Below are positions 27,988 to 38,942 of a DNA stretch of 64,000 nt, one piece after another (positions within the stretch are counted from its first letter, which is position 1; every line of letters starts with the position of its first letter). The stretch is from Streptomyces sp. Edi4 (GTDB taxonomy: Bacteria; Actinomycetota; Actinomycetes; Streptomycetales; Streptomycetaceae). A model generated the notes under the pieces. It was not told where the DNA came from. It saw nothing but the letters and a program-made list of their open reading frames with translations, and did no database searches. The stretch lies in NCBI RefSeq assembly GCF_040253615.1, contig NZ_JBEJGY010000004.1, positions 3,286,001-3,350,000 on the forward strand. The letters run 5' to 3'. A program made the translations under genes and the position numbers.

Positions 27988-29658
27988 ATGCAATCTCTGG
28001 CCGCGGGGCTCCGGCTCCCCACCAATGGGCTCGACTACACGATTTTGGCGATCTACTTCATCGTCGTCCTGGGCATCGGCTTCGCCGCACGCGCCAGCGT
28101 GAAGACCAGCCTCGACTTCTTCCTCTCGGGCCGCTCCCTGCCGGCGTGGGTGACCGGCCTCGCCTTCGTGGCCGCCAACCTGGGCGCCACGGAGATCCTG
28201 GGCATGTCCGCGACGGGCGCGCAGTACGGCGTGGCGGTCGTGCACTGGTACTGGATCGGCGCGATCCCGGCCATGGTCTTCCTCGGCCTGGTGATGATGC
28301 CCTTCTACTACGGCTCCAAGGTGCGCTCGGTGCCGGAGTTCCTGCTCCAGCGGTTCGACAAGTCGGCGCATCTGCTGGCCTCGGCGCTGTTCGCGTTCGC
28401 GGCGGTGCTGATCGCGGGCGTCAACCTGTACGCCCTGTCGATCGTCGTGGAGGCGCTGCTCGGCTGGCCGCAGTGGGTGGCGATCGTCGTCGCCGGGCTC
28501 TTCGTGCTCGCGTACATCACCATCGGCGGGCTCTCCTCGGCGATCTACAACGAAGTGCTCCAGTTCTTCGTGATCCTGGCCGCGCTGATTCCGCTGACCA
28601 TCCTCGGCCTCAAGCGGGTCGGCGGCTGGGACGGGCTGACCGGCTCGCTCAAGGCGAGCCACGGCGACAACTTCCTCTCCGCGTGGGGCGGCACCGGCAT
28701 CGGCGAGGCCAACCCGCTCGGCGCGAACTGGCTCACCATCGTGCTCGGGCTCGGCTTCGTGCTCTCCTTCGGCTACTGGACGACCAACTTCGCCGAGGTG
28801 CAGCGCGCCCTGTCCGCCAAGAACCTGAGCGCGGCCCGCCGGACCCCGCTGATCGCGGCGTTCCCCAAGATGTTCATCGTGTTCCTGGTGATGATCCCGG
28901 GCCTGGTCGCGGCGGTCCTGGTCCCCAAGATCGGCACTCCGGGCTCGTCCCTCACCTACAACGACGCGATTCCGCTCCTCATGCAGGAGCTGCTGCCCAA
29001 CGGCGTGCTCGGCATCGCCGTGACCGGGCTGCTCGCGGCGTTCATGGCGGGCATGGCGGCGAACGTGTCGTCCTTCAACACGGTGTTCACGTACGACATC
29101 TGGGCCAAGTACGTGAAGAAGGACAAGCCGGACGCGTATTACCTGCGCTTCGGCCGACTGATCACGGCGATAGGCGTCCTGGCCTCCATCGGCACCGCGT
29201 TCATCGCCTCCTCCTTCTCCAACATCATGGGCTACCTCCAGACGCTGTTCTCCTTCTTCAACGTGCCGATGTTCGTGGTCTTCGTGATCGGCATGTTCTG
29301 GAAGCGGGCGTCGGTGAAGTCCGGGGTGTGGGGGCTCGTCGCGGGTACGTCCGCCGCGATGGTCAACTACTTCTGGATCTACAAGCAGGGCGTCATCTCG
29401 ATCCCGACCGACCAGGGCGCCAACTTCGTCTCCGCGATCGTCGGATTCGTGGCGGGTGCGGTGGTGATGGTCGCGGTCACGCTCTTCACCGCGCCGAAGC
29501 CGGCGGCGGAGCTGGCGGGTCTGGTGTACGGGACGAAGTCCCCCGGCGTCGAGGAGCCGCCCGCCGAGGGCGACAGTGCGTGGTACCGGCGGCCGGCGCT
29601 GCTGGGCTGGGGCGCGATCGTGCTGGCCGCGCTGTGTTACGTCCCCTACTCGTTCTGA
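27988..29658 (+). CDS. Sodium:solute symporter (SSS family), probably galactose/glucose uptake
   Basis: 556 aa from ATG 27988; an in-frame ATG at 27952 would add 12 residues. About 14 hydrophobic segments run through the protein in the SSS arrangement (for example LDYTILAIYFIVVLGIGFAA, WYWIGAIPAMVFLGLVMMPF). The family-typical motif GGLSSAIYNEVLQFFVI is present. It is divergent from galT-galE-galK and shares the control region, so sugar uptake coupled to sodium is inferred. A small membrane protein follows 30 bp downstream. Confidence 0.9.
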   Translation: MQSLAAGLRLPTNGLDYTILAIYFIVVLGIGFAARASVKTSLDFFLSGRSLPAWVTGLAFVAANLGATEILGMSATGAQYGVAVVHWYWIGAIPAMVFLGLVMMPFYYGSKVRSVPEFLLQRFDKSAHLLASALFAFAAVLIAGVNLYALSIVVEALLGWPQWVAIVVAGLFVLAYITIGGLSSAIYNEVLQFFVILAALIPLTILGLKRVGGWDGLTGSLKASHGDNFLSAWGGTGIGEANPLGANWLTIVLGLGFVLSFGYWTTNFAEVQRALSAKNLSAARRTPLIAAFPKMFIVFLVMIPGLVAAVLVPKIGTPGSSLTYNDAIPLLMQELLPNGVLGIAVTGLLAAFMAGMAANVSSFNTVFTYDIWAKYVKKDKPDAYYLRFGRLITAIGVLASIGTAFIASSFSNIMGYLQTLFSFFNVPMFVVFVIGMFWKRASVKSGVWGLVAGTSAAMVNYFWIYKQGVISIPTDQGANFVSAIVGFVAGAVVMVAVTLFTAPKPAAELAGLVYGTKSPGVEEPPAEGDSAWYRRPALLGWGAIVLAALCYVPYSF

Positions 29659-29688
29659 CGACTGACGACTGACGACTGGAGTCACACC

Positions 29689-29973
29689 ATGCCCGAATCG
29701 CCCGAAGTGCGGGACGAGGTAACGGAGTTGGAGCGGAAGTCGGCGTCCGCGGCGCGGCTGTTCGACATCCGTCGGATCATTGGGGGGCTGTTCACCCTGT
29801 ACGGGGTGATCGTGACGGTGGCCGGGGTGATGGCGTCCGACGCGGACCTGAAGAAGGCGCAGGGGATCAACATCAACCTGTGGACGGGGTTGGGGATGCT
29901 GGCGCTGGGGCTGTTCTTCCTGACCTGGCTGAAACTCCGCCCCACGGCTCCGCCGGTCCCGCAGAACAACTGA
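29689..29973 (+). CDS. Small two-helix membrane protein paired with the symporter
   Basis: 94 aa from ATG 29689. Two hydrophobic segments (about 30-49 and 66-82) flank a short loop. It starts 30 bp after the symporter stop and is probably co-transcribed; three copies of GACGACT lie between the genes. A helper or accessory role is plausible but not shown. No known domain is recognised. Confidence 0.78.
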   Translation: MPESPEVRDEVTELERKSASAARLFDIRRIIGGLFTLYGVIVTVAGVMASDADLKKAQGININLWTGLGMLALGLFFLTWLKLRPTAPPVPQNN

Positions 29974-30142
29974 CCCGGTCAACCGGGGACCCGGGTCCGC
30001 CCCAGCCCGGGGTACGCGCAGTTCCCCGCGCCCCTGGCGGGGTCGGTGCCCGAGAGACCCCGGCTGCCGACCGTGCTGGGCTGGGCGCGCAGTTCCCCGC
30101 GCCCCTGGCGGGGTGCGTGCTGGCCAGCACAGGCATACCCAG
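29974..30142. repeat. Left flank of the repeat array (two half units)
   Basis: Two copies of the GCGCAGTTCCCCGCGCCCC-TGGCGGGG half of the unit occur near 30017 and 30091 before the first complete unit. No gene is supported here. Confidence 0.85.
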
Positions 30143-30949
30143 CCCGTCCGGCGTTTGAGGACGAGGCCGTTCAGGCCGAACGGGGTCTGGGGCGGAGCCC
30201 CAGGGACCCCGGCTGCGGACCGTGCGGGGCTGGTCGCGCAGTTCCCCGCGCCCCTGGCGGGGTCGGTGCTGGCCCGCAGCGGCAACTTCAGCCCGTCCGG
30301 CGATTGAGGACGAGGCCGTTCAGGCCGAACGGGGTCTGGGGCGGAGCCCCAGGGACCCCGGCTGCGGACCGTGCGGGGCTGGTCGCGCAGTTCCCCGCGC
30401 CCCTGGCGGGGTCGGTGCTGGCCCGCAGCGGCAACTTCAGCCCGTCCGGCGATTGAGGACGAGGCCGTTCAGGCCGAACGGGGTCTGGGGCGGAGCCCCA
30501 GGGACCCCGGCTGCGGACCGTGCGGGGCTGGTCGCGCAGTTCCCCGCGCCCCTGGCGGGGTCGGTGCTGGCCCGCAGCGGCAACGTCAGCCCGTCCGGCG
30601 ATTGAGGACGAGCGCCTTCAGCGCGAACGGGGTCTGGGGCGGAGCCCCAAGGGCCCCGGCTGCCGACCGTGCGTGGCTGGGCGCGCAGTTCCCCGCGCCC
30701 CTGGCCACTCGGCCCTGGACCATATGCACATACCTAGCCCGTCCGGCGATTGAGGACGAGCGCCTTCAGCGCGAATGGGGTCTGGGGCGGAGCCCCAAGG
30801 GCCCCGGCTGCCGACCGTGCGTGGCTGGGCGCGCAGTTCCCCGCGCCCCTGGCCACTCGGCCCTGGACCATATGCACATACCTAGCCCGTCCGGCGATTG
30901 AGGACGAGCGCGTTCAGCGCGGGCGGGGTCTGGGGCGGAGCCCCGGGGG
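30143..30949. repeat. Tandem array of five ~149-bp units plus a partial sixth
   Basis: Unit starts (CCCGTCCGGCG) fall at 30143, 30292, 30441, 30590, 30738 and 30886, giving periods of 149, 149, 149, 148 and 148. Each unit contains the sub-elements TTGAGGACGAGGCCGTTCAG, then GGGGCGGAGCCCC, which is a hairpin, and GCGCAGTTCCCCGCGCCCC. The first three units are nearly identical; the last three carry a variant (GCGCCTTCAGCGCGAA and a CATATGCACAT insert). The array ends at the stop of the LuxR gene. It is not a CRISPR (units too long, no spacers). Confidence 0.95.
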
Positions 30950-31615
30950 TTAGGGGGTGGCGCGGGCCAGGAGGCCAGTTCTGGCGGCCAGGGCGGCGGC
31001 CTCCAGGCGGGAGCCGACGCCGAGTTTCATCAGCACGCGCTGGACATGCGTGCGTGCCGTGGACGGCGCGATCCCCATCCCCGCCGCGATCACCCGCGTA
31101 TCCTCCCCGTCAGCCACCCGCACCAGCACCTCCACCTCCCGCGGCGTCAGCAGCTGAAGCAGGCGCTGCCCCTCGTCATGGGGCTGAGCCGCAGGGTTGA
31201 GGAGTTCGGCGAACGCACCCTGGAGCAGCTGCGGGGCGACCGCCGACTCCCCGGCCCGCGCCTTGACCATCGCCCGCTCGACCCCCTCTATGCGCTCGTC
31301 GTGCCGCACATACCCGGACGCCCCGGCCGCGAACGCCGCCGCGATCCCCCGAGGACTCGGCACCGGCCCGAGCACCACCACGGCGACCTGGGGCCGCTCC
31401 TGCTTGATCCGCACGATCGGGTCGAACACCCCGGGCTCGGCGGGCGCGGCCGTGCCGAGCAGGCACACCTCGGGCGCCCGGCTCACGACGAGCTCCGCGG
31501 CGCCCGCGACCGGAGCTGTCGCGGCGAGCACCCGGTGTCCCCGCAGTTTCAGCGCCGAGGCAAGTGCCTCGGCGAGCAGCCGGTGATCGTCGACCACCAT
31601 GAGCCGCACGCCCAT
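30950..31615 (-). CDS. LuxR-type regulator with degenerate receiver domain
   Basis: 221 aa from ATG 31615, with a G-rich site upstream; the frame opens five codons earlier. The receiver-like domain keeps D9-D10 but the phospho-acceptor position holds Gly (C51-L-L-G54), and the usual Lys is replaced (GYVRHDE). The LuxR helix-turn-helix is intact (LTPREVEVLVRVADGEDTRVIAAGMGIAPSTARTHVQRVL). It is therefore an aspartate-less receiver regulator, probably controlled by something other than phosphorylation. Its stop lies inside the edge of the tandem array. Confidence 0.85.
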   Translation of the reverse strand: MGVRLMVVDDHRLLAEALASALKLRGHRVLAATAPVAGAAELVVSRAPEVCLLGTAAPAEPGVFDPIVRIKQERPQVAVVVLGPVPSPRGIAAAFAAGASGYVRHDERIEGVERAMVKARAGESAVAPQLLQGAFAELLNPAAQPHDEGQRLLQLLTPREVEVLVRVADGEDTRVIAAGMGIAPSTARTHVQRVLMKLGVGSRLEAAALAARTGLLARATP

Positions 31616-31776
31616 CGAGCTACCCCCCATCCCCCCGGCCCCTCTTGCCCCGGCAAGCTACACGCTTGTTCGACGCCGCGTGCCGCTTACCGGCGAGAAG
31701 CCCACGGAATGCCGAATTCTCCGGCATGCGGGCCCAGTTGAGGAAGTACGCGAAAGGGCAAGCGGGCACAAAGGGC

Positions 31777-31816
31777 GGGGCCCCGGCGGCGGAAGGAGAT
31801 CCACCACCGGGGCCCC
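31777..31816 (-). terminator. Terminator after PQQ-propeller gene 1
   Basis: GGGGCCCCGG (31777-31786) pairs with CCGGGGCCCC (31807-31816) around a 20-nt loop, 23 bases beyond the stop of the minus-strand gene ending at 31840. Confidence 0.75.
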
Positions 31817-31839
31817 GAAGACGCGGCCGCGGCCCGGGC

Positions 31840-33783
31840 TCAGCCCGTACCGGTCGCGATGAACAGGAACTTCTTCTCGGAGTCGTCGTTCGAGTACGGC
31901 TTGCTCAGGCGCGTCGCCCCCAAGTACAGGCGGCCGTTGGCGTAGTCCATGTCGGAGTACTGCGGCAGGAACTGCGACATGGCCTCCCGCACCGACCGCT
32001 CGGCCGGGTTCTCCATGAGCAGCGTCGCCTTGAGGCTGCCGCCGTCGATGCTGACGACCTCGCTGCCCTTGTCGTAAGGGCCTTCTCGGTAGGCGATGAC
32101 GTTGTTGCCGTCCATGCGCAGCGGGTACATCTTGTAGCCGTCACCCGCGTCCGCCCGGCCGGGCACGGCCTGGCCGGTCGCCAGGTCGAAGGCGAGGATC
32201 TCGTTGGTGCGTCCGACCACGCTCGTCCCGCCGGCGTTGTCGTGCGCCTCCGTCGGCACGTACAGCCTGCCGTTGCCGGCGACGACCATCGAGCACTTCT
32301 CGACGGAGGTGCCGTCGCAGGCGGCCGAGTACTTGGCGCCGGGCGCCGGGATGCGGGCCAGCAGCTTTCCGGTCTTGTCGTCGATGGAGAAGAAGTCCGA
32401 GATGCCGCTGCCGTCGCGCGCGGTGTCGCCGACGTCGGCGGCGACCACGAGCGGCTTGGTCGAGACGATGTGCGCGTACTGGATGCCCGGCAGCATCTTG
32501 TACGTGGCCAAGGGCTGGCCGGTCTTGGGGTCGAGGGTCTGCACGCTGACGGTGGGCTTGTCGTAGTCACCGCACTTGCGGACGGCCACGAGCGCGTCAC
32601 CGCCGCCGTATCCGGCGTCCTCGCACTGGTCGGTGTTGGCGGTGGGCTTCCACAGCTCCTTGCCGGTGTTCAGGTCCCAGGCCGCGCCACCGCTGATGCC
32701 GCCCGCCGCGACGGTGCCCGCGCCGAGGGTGATCTCCTCGAACTGCGTCTTGCGGTCGCCGTCGCCACCCTTGACGTCGGCCTGCCACAGCAGTTTGCCG
32801 GTGTTGAGGTCGAGGGCGGCGGCCTCGGTGCAGGAGGGGTACTTGGAACCGTCCGGCACGGTCTCGAAGGCGAACGCGGTCTTGTTGTCCGAGGAGACGT
32901 GCTTGGTGGCCGCGCAGACGTTTCCGGTCAGCGGGAGCTTCCAGACCGGGGTGCCCTTGACGAGGTCGTAGCCGACGATCTCCTTGACGCCGGTCTTGAC
33001 GTACACCTTGTCCGTGAGCCAGGAGCCCAGCACCGAGGTGAGGTCGGTGACCGCGGGCTGGGGCGACTGGAAGAGCACCTTCGCGGCGGTGTTGGCCGGC
33101 GCCTTCTCCTTGCCGCCGCCACCGGTGCCGCCGCTCGCGCCGCCCGTGGTGCCGCCGGTGTCGCCGGTCTTGGCTGTGTCCTTGCCGTCCTTACCAGTCG
33201 CGTACCACACGCCGCCGCCGACGATCAGCGCGACCGCGACGACCGCCGCGATGATGATCAGCATCTGGGTGTTCGGCTTCTTGCCGCCGGGCTGTCCGCC
33301 GGGCCCGGGCGCGCCCGGCATCCCGTACTGCGGCTGCGCCGGCTGGGTCGGCGGCTGGCCGGGGTAGCCGTAACCGGGCTGACCGGGGTAACCGGGCTGG
33401 CCGGGGTAACCGGGCTGACCCGGCTGACCCGGGTAGCCGTAACCCGGCTGCTGGGGCGCGGTGTTCGGGTAGCCGTACCCGGGCTGCGGTTCCGGGGTGT
33501 GCGGGTAGCCGTAGGCCGGGGGCCCCGAGGGCGGCGGGGTGCTCGGCGGCCCGGCGGGCGGCGGCGGGGTGGGCGTACCGAAGCCGCCGGCCGGCGGCTC
33601 CTGGGGCGCGCCGAAGCCGGACGCCGGGGGGTCCTGCGGCGCGCCGAAGCCGGGCGCCGGGGGGTCCTGCGGGGCGCCGAAACCGGGCGCCGCGGGTTCC
33701 TGCGGGGCGCCGAAGCCCTGGGGCGCGTTCTGGGGGCGACTCGGCGGCTCGGGCGGCTGCTGGGGCTGGGGTGGCTGGCTCAT
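31840..33783 (-). CDS. Membrane-anchored PQQ-like beta-propeller protein, paralog 1
   Basis: 647 aa from ATG 33783. The cytoplasmic N-terminus (about 170 aa) is low-complexity, rich in Gly-Tyr-Pro and Gln (YGYPGQPGQPGYPGQ type). One membrane helix follows (about 174-194, MLIIIAAVVAVALIVGGGVWY). The exported domain has PQQ-propeller-like strands (for example DLNTGKLLWQADV, DLNTGKELWKPT, DPKTGQPLATYKM). Six or more cysteines suggest disulfides. It is a paralog of the next gene. Function unknown; propellers of this type often serve binding or assembly roles. Confidence 0.85.
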   Translation of the reverse strand: MSQPPQPQQPPEPPSRPQNAPQGFGAPQEPAAPGFGAPQDPPAPGFGAPQDPPASGFGAPQEPPAGGFGTPTPPPPAGPPSTPPPSGPPAYGYPHTPEPQPGYGYPNTAPQQPGYGYPGQPGQPGYPGQPGYPGQPGYGYPGQPPTQPAQPQYGMPGAPGPGGQPGGKKPNTQMLIIIAAVVAVALIVGGGVWYATGKDGKDTAKTGDTGGTTGGASGGTGGGGKEKAPANTAAKVLFQSPQPAVTDLTSVLGSWLTDKVYVKTGVKEIVGYDLVKGTPVWKLPLTGNVCAATKHVSSDNKTAFAFETVPDGSKYPSCTEAAALDLNTGKLLWQADVKGGDGDRKTQFEEITLGAGTVAAGGISGGAAWDLNTGKELWKPTANTDQCEDAGYGGGDALVAVRKCGDYDKPTVSVQTLDPKTGQPLATYKMLPGIQYAHIVSTKPLVVAADVGDTARDGSGISDFFSIDDKTGKLLARIPAPGAKYSAACDGTSVEKCSMVVAGNGRLYVPTEAHDNAGGTSVVGRTNEILAFDLATGQAVPGRADAGDGYKMYPLRMDGNNVIAYREGPYDKGSEVVSIDGGSLKATLLMENPAERSVREAMSQFLPQYSDMDYANGRLYLGATRLSKPYSNDDSEKKFLFIATGTG

Positions 33784-33846
33784 GCCGGGGAGACCTCTGA
33801 CTTCACGTCGCGTACGGGAGACCTACGAGAAAGGGGAGTGGGCACG

Positions 33847-35673
33847 TCACTTGCCGAAGGACAGGATCGAGTTGTCCTTCGAGCCGTCCTTGTGGCTGCT
33901 CACCCGGCTGTTCATGAGGAAGAACCGTCCGCCGGCCCACGCGCCCACCGGGTCGAAGAAGGAGCGCTCGGTGCCGGCCGCCGTCGACGGGCTCTGGAGG
34001 GTGATCTGCGGGGCGCCGCCGGTCAGCGGCAGCGTCGCGACCGCGGCCGCTCCGTCGACGCCCGGCTCCACATAGACCGAGAGCTTGCCGTTCTCGACGG
34101 CCAGCGGATCCATCACGCGGCCCTTGGGCGCGGCCGCGTGCCACTTCTCGGCGCCGGTGGCGAGGTCGATGGCGACGATCTCGTTGGTGCGGCCCACCCC
34201 GAGCTCGCCGCTGTCCGTGCTCTTGGTCGGCAGATAAAGGGTGTTGCCGTCGACGACCGTGCCCCAGCAGCCCTGGAGCTGGCGGTCGAGGCTCAGACCG
34301 GGGCAGTTCGCGGTGAGCGAGGCCTGGGACTTGACCGCCGACTGGAGCTTGCCGTCGGCGGTGAAGGTCGAGATGTTCCACGCCTTCTTGTCCTTGTTGG
34401 TCGCGTACACGACCAGCGGGTTCATCGAGTAGACCCGGCTGACGGCCCAGCCCTTGTCGTACTGGAAGCCCCACTTGGGCTTGCCGGTGGTCGGGTCGAG
34501 CTCCTGGAGCAGGTCCGACTCGGGCGCGTCCAGGTCGGCGCCCGGGTCCATGCACTGGCTGACGGCTATTAGCTTGGGGCCGCCGGCGAAGGCGCCGGCG
34601 CTGCAATGACCGGTCTTGGGGGTGCCGAAGAGCTTCTTGCCGTCCGTGAGGGAGAACGCGCTCGCGCCGCCCATGTCACGGGCCACGGCGACGGTGTTGC
34701 CCGTGATCGACATCTGGAAGCTGATCATGCTGTCGAACAGGCCCTCCGCCGGGACCTGGGACTTCCAGCCGGCCTTGCCCGCGGCGAGGTCGACGAACTG
34801 GAGCTGGTTGCACTTGGCGTTCTCGGTGTTGCCGTCCTGGACACCGAAGACGGTCTTGCCGTCGGCGGTGGGGCTCGGCGGCGCTCCGCACAGCGGGGTG
34901 TCAAGCGCCACCGACCACTTCTGCTTGCCGTCGGCCACCGCGTACCCGACGATCTCCTTGTACATGGCCTTGACGACGGTGTCGCCCACGATCCAGGGGC
35001 CGTACTGGGTGGCGCCGTTCTGCGGCAGCGGCGTCTCGTTCTCGTGCAGCCAGGCCCGCGCGTCGCCGGCCTTGGCGCCGGAGTTGATGTCGTCGCTGCC
35101 GGTGCGTCCGTCGCCCTTGCCGTCGCCCTGGTCGACCGTCGGGGCGCCGCTGGGGGCCGCGCTGTGGCTCTTGTCGGCGACGGGCTTCTTGTCGTCGCCG
35201 CCCCCGCTCGTCGCCAGGTACACGCCGCCGCCGATGACCAGCAGGCCCGCGACCGCGGCTGCCACGATCATCAGGGGCTTGCCCTTGAACGGGCTCTTGC
35301 CGCCTCCGCCCCCCGGCGCCACCGGCGCCCCGGGGTACTGCGGCTGGCCCGGGTAGCCGTAACCGCCCTGCTGCGTCTGGGCGTACGGGTTGTCCTGCGC
35401 GCCCGGCCCGCTCGGGACCGTCGGGTAGCCGTAGCCGGGAGCCGGCGGCGTCTGGGGGTAGCCGTACCCGGGCCCCGGCGGGGGCGTCCCCGGATAGCCG
35501 TACCCGGGCTGCGGCGAGGCCGACGGCGGCTGCGGCGGCTGCGCGGGCGCGGTGGGCGGCGCGGCCGGCATCTGCGGCGGCGGTCCCGGCGGCTGAGCAG
35601 GCGGTCCCTGAGGCTTGTCCTGCGGTGCCCCGAAGCCCCCCTGCGGTGGCTGAGAACTGGGTGGCTGGGTCAC
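33847..35673 (-). CDS. Membrane-anchored PQQ-like beta-propeller protein, paralog 2
   Basis: 608 aa from GTG 35673, with GGGGGAGA upstream. The layout is as in its neighbour: a Pro/Gln/Tyr-rich cytoplasmic tail, a helix at about 132-153 (LMIVAAAVAGLLVIGGGVYL) and an extracellular propeller with DLATGAEKWHAA and DPTTGKPKWGFQ strands. Shared phrases (GRTNEIVAIDLATG versus GRTNEILAFDLATG) show a tandem duplication. Both are likely in one operon with 63 bp between them. Confidence 0.85.
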   Translation of the reverse strand: MTQPPSSQPPQGGFGAPQDKPQGPPAQPPGPPPQMPAAPPTAPAQPPQPPSASPQPGYGYPGTPPPGPGYGYPQTPPAPGYGYPTVPSGPGAQDNPYAQTQQGGYGYPGQPQYPGAPVAPGGGGGKSPFKGKPLMIVAAAVAGLLVIGGGVYLATSGGGDDKKPVADKSHSAAPSGAPTVDQGDGKGDGRTGSDDINSGAKAGDARAWLHENETPLPQNGATQYGPWIVGDTVVKAMYKEIVGYAVADGKQKWSVALDTPLCGAPPSPTADGKTVFGVQDGNTENAKCNQLQFVDLAAGKAGWKSQVPAEGLFDSMISFQMSITGNTVAVARDMGGASAFSLTDGKKLFGTPKTGHCSAGAFAGGPKLIAVSQCMDPGADLDAPESDLLQELDPTTGKPKWGFQYDKGWAVSRVYSMNPLVVYATNKDKKAWNISTFTADGKLQSAVKSQASLTANCPGLSLDRQLQGCWGTVVDGNTLYLPTKSTDSGELGVGRTNEIVAIDLATGAEKWHAAAPKGRVMDPLAVENGKLSVYVEPGVDGAAAVATLPLTGGAPQITLQSPSTAAGTERSFFDPVGAWAGGRFFLMNSRVSSHKDGSKDNSILSFGK

Positions 35674-35757
35674 AGCGAGATCTCCCCCGAATTTGCGTCT
35701 TTACGTCTTTACGTCAGTCGAACGGAGCTACTTTCTATCACTCGGAGCACGACGTAC

Positions 35758-35801
35758 CACGGGCCGGTCCGCCCCTGTTCCCAAGGGAGAACCGGCCCGT
35801 G
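35758..35801 (-). terminator. Terminator between ABC-F gene and PQQ-propeller pair
   Basis: CACGGGCCGGT (35758-35768) pairs with ACCGGCCCGTG (35791-35801) around a 22-nt loop. It lies 82 bases past the stop of the minus-strand ABC-F gene. Confidence 0.75.
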
Positions 35802-35882
35802 ATGCCGCCGTTATGGACTCTGTACGCCGTCTCTACGCAAGCCCCGCAGGACGTCCGTACGGGCAGGTGGCCCGGGCCTGAC

Positions 35883-37688
<1,806 letters not shown>

Positions 37689-38046
37689 TTCACTCCTGAG
37701 CGCGGGGATGGATCGTCATCCAGGGTAGTCGCCGCGGGCACCCGGACGGCGCGCGGTGGATGATCAAGGCCCGGGCCGGGTCGTCGGCGTGCGTCGGGCC
37801 CTGTCGCGGGCACGGCCCGGGGCACGCGGCCGACATGCGGATCGGCCACGCGCCCCCAGGGGGCGATGCACGAGTGTCCCGGCCGGCGCCAACGCTTGCC
37901 TAACCCCGCGTCCGGGCCCCGTTAGCGGGTGCCGCCCGCCCGCACGCTGAGCGAGCGTACGGACACGGAGGGTGGACGGTACGGTCGCGAGCGGTCACCC
38001 TGGGTGAGTTGAGCGGGGAGATCACCTCACCGGAAGGTGGCGGCAC
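37689..38046. other. Intergenic region before WhiJ-like locus
   Basis: No open reading frame of substance. The left part is plain GC-rich sequence. The last 60 bases hold GGTCACCCTGGGTGA (37993-38007) and CGGAAGGTGGCGG (38031-38043), which leads into the XRE start. The second motif is found again, nearly intact, before the Uma2 gene (39293-39305). Confidence 0.6.
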
Positions 38047-38942
38047 ATGACCGACGACGGCGAGCGGGCCGGGGGCGGCGCGGGGAGTACGGGTGCGGGG
38101 GCGGGTTCGGGCGCGCCTACGGGTTCGGGTTCGGGCGAGCCCGTGCCGTCCGACAGCCTGAAGACGTTCGGGGCGTTCGTACAGGGCCTGCGCGAACACG
38201 CGGGCCTCACCCGCGAGGCCTTCGCGAAGCTGGTCCGCTTCTCCAAACACACGGTGGAATCGGTGGAGTTGGGCCGCCGCATGCCGGACGAGGAGTTCGT
38301 GGAACGAGCGGAGGCTGCGCTTGGCAATACGGGTGCGCTCCGGCGGGCGTATGAGCATGTGACCCGGCAGCCGGGACTTGCGGCGTGGTTTCGGGAGTGG
38401 GCGCGCCTGGAACGCCTCGCGGTCGGCCTGGACACCTACGAGTGCCGGTTGGTGCCGGGCTTGTTGCAGTCGGAGGCCTACGCGCGGGTTGCCTTCGGTA
38501 ACGCGCTTCCCCCCTTGACCGACGGGGAGTTGGAGGGAAGGTGGCGGCACGGCTCCAACGTCAGGTCCTCCTGCGGGACCGTCCGCACACGTCGTACCAC
38601 TTCATCGTCGAGGAGCACGTCTTCCGGCGCGGACTCGGTGGACCGGAGGTCACAAGGGGCCTCCTGAGCCATGTATTGGCCCTCACAGAGCCGCGCAACG
38701 TGGTGTTCCAGATCATGCCCTTGGAAACGCTCGGGCATGCGTGCCTTGGAGGGGCCGTGCAGCTGGTTGAGTTGCCCGATGGGCGGCGGCGCGCTTACTC
38801 CGAAGGGCAAAAGACCGGCCGGTTGATCTCGGACGGGAAAGAGGTGGCCCTGCTGTACCGGGTGTATGCCACACTGCGCTCGCAGGCTCTCAACCCCGCT
38901 GACTCACGAAGCCTGCTGGAGCGAATCCGAGGAGCCATATGA
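38047..38942 (+). pseudogene. XRE regulator with DUF5753, disrupted by a frameshift
   Basis: ATG 38047 opens an XRE helix-turn-helix protein (GAFVQGLREHAGLTREAFAKLV, FSKHTVESVELGRRMP) and then the start of a DUF5753 sensor domain (EWARLERLAVGLDTYECRLVPGLLQ). Near 38536-38545 (GGAAGGTGGCGG) the frame changes. The continuation VAARLQRQVLLRDRPHTSYHFIVEEHVFRR and the rest to 38942 lie in the +2 frame. One missing G would restore it. It is therefore either a pseudogene or a sequencing error. DUF397 follows in a four-base overlap, the WhiJ-type gene pair. Confidence 0.85.

Noticed and set aside
27961..30285. A 774-codon antisense frame across the symporter and repeats
   Set aside because: Composition is His/Arg/Gln/Asp-rich antisense noise, and it crosses intergenic repeats. 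The plus-strand symporter fully explains the region.
30143..30949. Possible CRISPR array
   Set aside because: Units are ~149 bp with no unique spacers and no cas genes. It is an ordinary tandem array.
30046..30953. Small plus-strand open frames inside the repeat array
   Set aside because: They repeat the same translated text in each unit and start or stop inside the repeat. No ribosome binding sites are present.
38541..38667. Programmed ribosomal frameshift in the XRE gene
   Set aside because: No slippery heptamer or downstream pseudoknot is evident. A mutation or a sequencing error explains it more simply.
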